Assembly (NCBI GenBank): GCA_964512675.1
Contig: CAZEJR010000013.1
Span: 1 to 62,330, forward strand
DNA: 62,330 bases
DNA from: A07HB70 sp964512675
GTDB lineage: Archaea > Halobacteriota > Halobacteria > Halobacteriales > Haloferacaceae
Reading direction: 5' to 3'
Part shown: positions 60,752 to 62,330 of the stretch, piece after piece
How the letters are laid out: each line of letters opens with the position of its first letter
How positions within the stretch are numbered: the first letter of the stretch is position 1
Position numbers and translations under genes: made by a program
Notes under the pieces: generated by a model
What the model was told of the DNA's origin: nothing
The model's input: only the letters and a program-made list of their open reading frames with translations
The model's database searches: none

Positions 60752-60802
60752 ATGGACGGGCCACAGACCACGAGGCCGCGGCCCACTATCGTAGGGGCGT
60801 AG
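60752..60802 (+). CDS. Candidate leader peptide upstream of ilvB
   Basis: A 16-codon ORF, MDGPQTTRPRPTIVGA then TAG (60800-60802). It begins at the expected transcription start of a leaderless message. Its last codons encode Thr-Ile-Val-Gly-Ala and run into a hairpin. Thr, Ile and Val are the substrate and products of the pathway encoded downstream. This is the arrangement of a translation-controlled attenuator in bacteria; no homologue is known to me in archaea. Confidence 0.4.
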   Translation: MDGPQTTRPRPTIVGA

Positions 60803-60809
60803 CCCCTAC
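60791..60809 (+). promoter_or_regulatory. Perfect 8-bp inverted repeat in the ilvB leader
   Basis: GTAGGGGC, three-base spacer GTA, GCCCCTAC. In RNA it forms an 8-bp, GC-rich stem with a tight loop; the leader stop codon TAG spans the loop and the first base of the 3' arm. In DNA it could be an operator. There is no T-run after it, so it is not an obvious bacterial-type terminator; a T-rich tract is the usual archaeal signal too. Confidence 0.55.
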
Positions 60810-60878
60810 ACCACACTCCTCCCCGACACGTCCCGACCCGCGCAACAGCGACGCAACCGGCTACCCCCGACACAACAC

Positions 60879-62330
60879 ATGAGCGAACGAGCGACACCAC
60901 GAGACCCGGCGAACAGAGCTGAACCAGCAGACGAAGAGGCAGACGCCCCGTCCGACCAGGAGCCGATCGAGGTCATCTCCGGCGCCACGGCGGTCGTACG
61001 GGCGCTGGAGAACGCCGGCGCGACGGCGGCGTTCGGCGTCCAGGGCGGCGCGATCATGCCCGTCTACGATGCGCTGTACGACTCGTCGATCAAGCACGTG
61101 ATGATGGCCCACGAGCAGGGCGCGGCCCACGCCGCCGACGCCTACGGGGTCGTCGCCGGCGAGCCCGGCGTCTGTCTCGCCACCTCGGGGCCCGGCGCGA
61201 CGAACCTCGTCACCGGCATCGCCGACGCGAACATGGACTCGGACGCGGTGCTTGCCCTGACCGGACAGGTGCCGAGCGACATGGTCGGGAGCGACGCCTT
61301 CCAGGAGACGGACACGATCGGCATCACCGCGCCGATCACGAAGCACAACTACTTCGCGTCCTCGCCGGACCGGATCGGCGACCAGGTTGGCGAGGCGTTC
61401 GCCCTCTCGGAGACGGGCCGTCCCGGGCCGACGGTCGTCGACCTGCCGAAGGACGTCACCGGCGCGGAGACGGCGCGTGAGCCGGGCCCGCCGCGCGTGC
61501 CGGAGACGAGCGTCCCCCAGCGTGAGGCCGACGCCGACGGGGTGCGCCTCGCGGCGCGCGCGGTCGAACGCGCGGAGAAGCCGGTCTGTCTGTTCGGCGG
61601 CGGCGTGATCAAGGGCGACGCCTGCACGGAGGCGCGGTCGTTCGCCCGCGAACACGGGATCCCGGTCGTGACGACGATGCCGGGCATCGGCACCTTCCCG
61701 GAGGACGACGACCTCTGTCTGGAGTGGGCGGGGATGCACGGCACGGGCTACGCGAACATGGCGATCACACACGCCGACCTGCTGATCGCCGTGGGAACGC
61801 GGTTCGACGACCGCCTGACCGGCGGTGTCGAGGCGTTCGCGCCGGAGGCCGAGGTGATCCACGTCGACATCGACCCGGCGGAGATATCGAAGAACGTCCA
61901 CGCCGACTACCCGCTCGTCGGCGACGCGGAGATCGTTCTGGAGCAGCTGTCGGCAGCGCTCGACCGCTCGCCGGACGCCCGCGAGTGGCGCGACCAGTGC
62001 CGGAGGTGGCAGGCGGAGTACCCGATGACCTACGCGGCGCCGGAGGACGAGCCGCTGAAGCCGCAGTTCGTCGTCGAGGCGTTCGACGAGGCCACCGCCG
62101 ACGACACGATCGTCACCACCGGCGTCGGGCAACACCAGATGTGGGCGAGCCAGTTCTGGGAGTACACCGAACCCCGAACGTGGGTCTCCAGCCACGGCCT
62201 CGGGACGATGGGGTACGGCCTGCCGGCGGCGATCGGCGCGCGTCTCGCGGCCGACAACCAGGGCGAGGCGGACCGGGACGTCGTCTGCTTCGACGGCGAC
62301 GGCTCGTTCCTGATGACGATTCAGGAGCTC
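60879..62330 (+). CDS. ilvB: Acetolactate synthase large subunit, 3' end outside window
   Basis: 484 codons are visible. After a roughly 30-residue acidic leader comes the TPP-enzyme N-terminal domain with the catalytic Glu in MMAHEQGAAHAADAYG. The middle FAD/nucleotide domain has LFGGGVIKGDA and GMHGTGYANMAI, and the C-terminal TPP-binding domain has SSHGLGTMGYGLPAAIGA and the start of the GDG motif (CFDGDGSFLM). It condenses pyruvate (or pyruvate plus 2-ketobutyrate) in valine, leucine and isoleucine synthesis. ilvN and ilvC probably follow. The start ATG at 60879 gives a 199-nt spacer after leuA, unusually long for this operon-dense genome. Confidence 0.95.
   Translation, partial: MSERATPRDPANRAEPADEEADAPSDQEPIEVISGATAVVRALENAGATAAFGVQGGAIMPVYDALYDSSIKHVMMAHEQGAAHAADAYGVVAGEPGVCLATSGPGATNLVTGIADANMDSDAVLALTGQVPSDMVGSDAFQETDTIGITAPITKHNYFASSPDRIGDQVGEAFALSETGRPGPTVVDLPKDVTGAETAREPGPPRVPETSVPQREADADGVRLAARAVERAEKPVCLFGGGVIKGDACTEARSFAREHGIPVVTTMPGIGTFPEDDDLCLEWAGMHGTGYANMAITHADLLIAVGTRFDDRLTGGVEAFAPEAEVIHVDIDPAEISKNVHADYPLVGDAEIVLEQLSAALDRSPDAREWRDQCRRWQAEYPMTYAAPEDEPLKPQFVVEAFDEATADDTIVTTGVGQHQMWASQFWEYTEPRTWVSSHGLGTMGYGLPAAIGARLAADNQGEADRDVVCFDGDGSFLMTIQEL

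Noticed and set aside
60791..60809. Hairpin as a simple transcription terminator for leuA
   Set aside because: It lies about 110 nt past the leuA stop, after a TATA-like box, and is not followed by a T-rich tract.
60679..60882. 67-codon frame spanning the leuA-ilvB spacer
   Set aside because: Covers the promoter and hairpin, starts at the leuA stop overlap and has no recognisable features; the shorter 16-codon ORF fits the promoter better.
1..62330. CRISPR array, rRNA or tRNA genes
   Set aside because: No regularly spaced repeats, rRNA-like segments or tRNA cloverleaf/CCA-type segments were noticed by eye; a tRNA scan would be needed to exclude a tRNA formally.

Overview
The window is chromosomal DNA from a halophilic archaeon (class Halobacteria). 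The evidence is a very G+C-rich sequence, strongly acidic proteins, many GTG starts, ATGA/GTGA stop-start overlaps, TATA-like boxes about 25-30 nt upstream of start codons, an archaeal TFB, an AglB/AglM/AglG/AglF/AglJ N-glycosylation set, and several families typical of haloarchaea (DUF555, DUF5305, DUF5779, DUF5789, DUF3179). I could not assign a genus. There is no rRNA, no tRNA that I can see, and no CRISPR array.

Layout. 1-17.8 kb is ordinary housekeeping sequence: a 3' part of a TFB gene, an Agl23-type membrane glycosyltransferase, ferredoxin, a rhodanese-MBL fusion, a MOSC protein, a DUF3179 lipoprotein, a gluconate dehydratase, a HAD phosphatase, an XRE-CBS regulator, purM, a site-2 protease with a TraB protein, glycerate 2-kinase, a membrane-anchored winged-helix regulator and a DUF151 nuclease. 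17.8-20.1 kb is a scar: a decayed IS1341-type tnpB sits next to a broken thioesterase gene and a broken AbrB-like gene. 20.2-25.1 kb carries ileS, a zinc-ribbon protein, a broken cutA and a methyltransferase.

25.2-53.9 kb is a large protein N-glycosylation island. It starts with a DUF368/PopT lipid-carrier transporter overlapping aglB (oligosaccharyltransferase) and ends with aglJ (first glycosyltransferase). Between them lie aglM, aglG, aglF, further GT2, GT4 and GT61 glycosyltransferases, a flippase, five nucleotide-sugar epimerase/dehydratase genes, three methyltransferases, three alkaline-phosphatase/sulfatase-superfamily proteins and a Nudix gene. Its middle (36-48 kb) has AT-richer intergenic DNA. 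It also holds gene fragments (a GT4 3' end, an aglF-like relic, a frameshifted Nudix), as expected of a surface-glycan locus that turns over by transfer and recombination. The glycan would be assembled on dolichol phosphate by AglJ, AglG and the others from UDP-sugars made by AglF, AglM and the epimerases, flipped by the Wzx-like protein, and transferred to S-layer and other proteins by AglB. PopT would plausibly recycle the lipid carrier.

53.9-59.4 kb is a patch of small genes rich in toxin-antitoxin modules: HicAB intact, one VapC truncated, another VapC stopped by an in-frame TGA, and orphan ribbon-helix-helix genes. Interspersed are a JAMM-like/MBL-like gene pair, a cyclodeaminase-family gene and a DUF5779 gene. 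59.4-62.3 kb begins the branched-chain amino-acid operon: a leuA/cimA-type synthase with an apparent 1-nt frameshift near its 5' end, then ilvB, cut by the window edge.

The most interesting new candidate is the ilvB leader at 60.72-60.88 kb. A TATA box is followed by a 16-codon ORF ending Thr-Ile-Val-Gly-Ala, and its stop codon lies in a perfect 8-bp hairpin. This resembles a bacterial-type attenuator but is in an archaeon.
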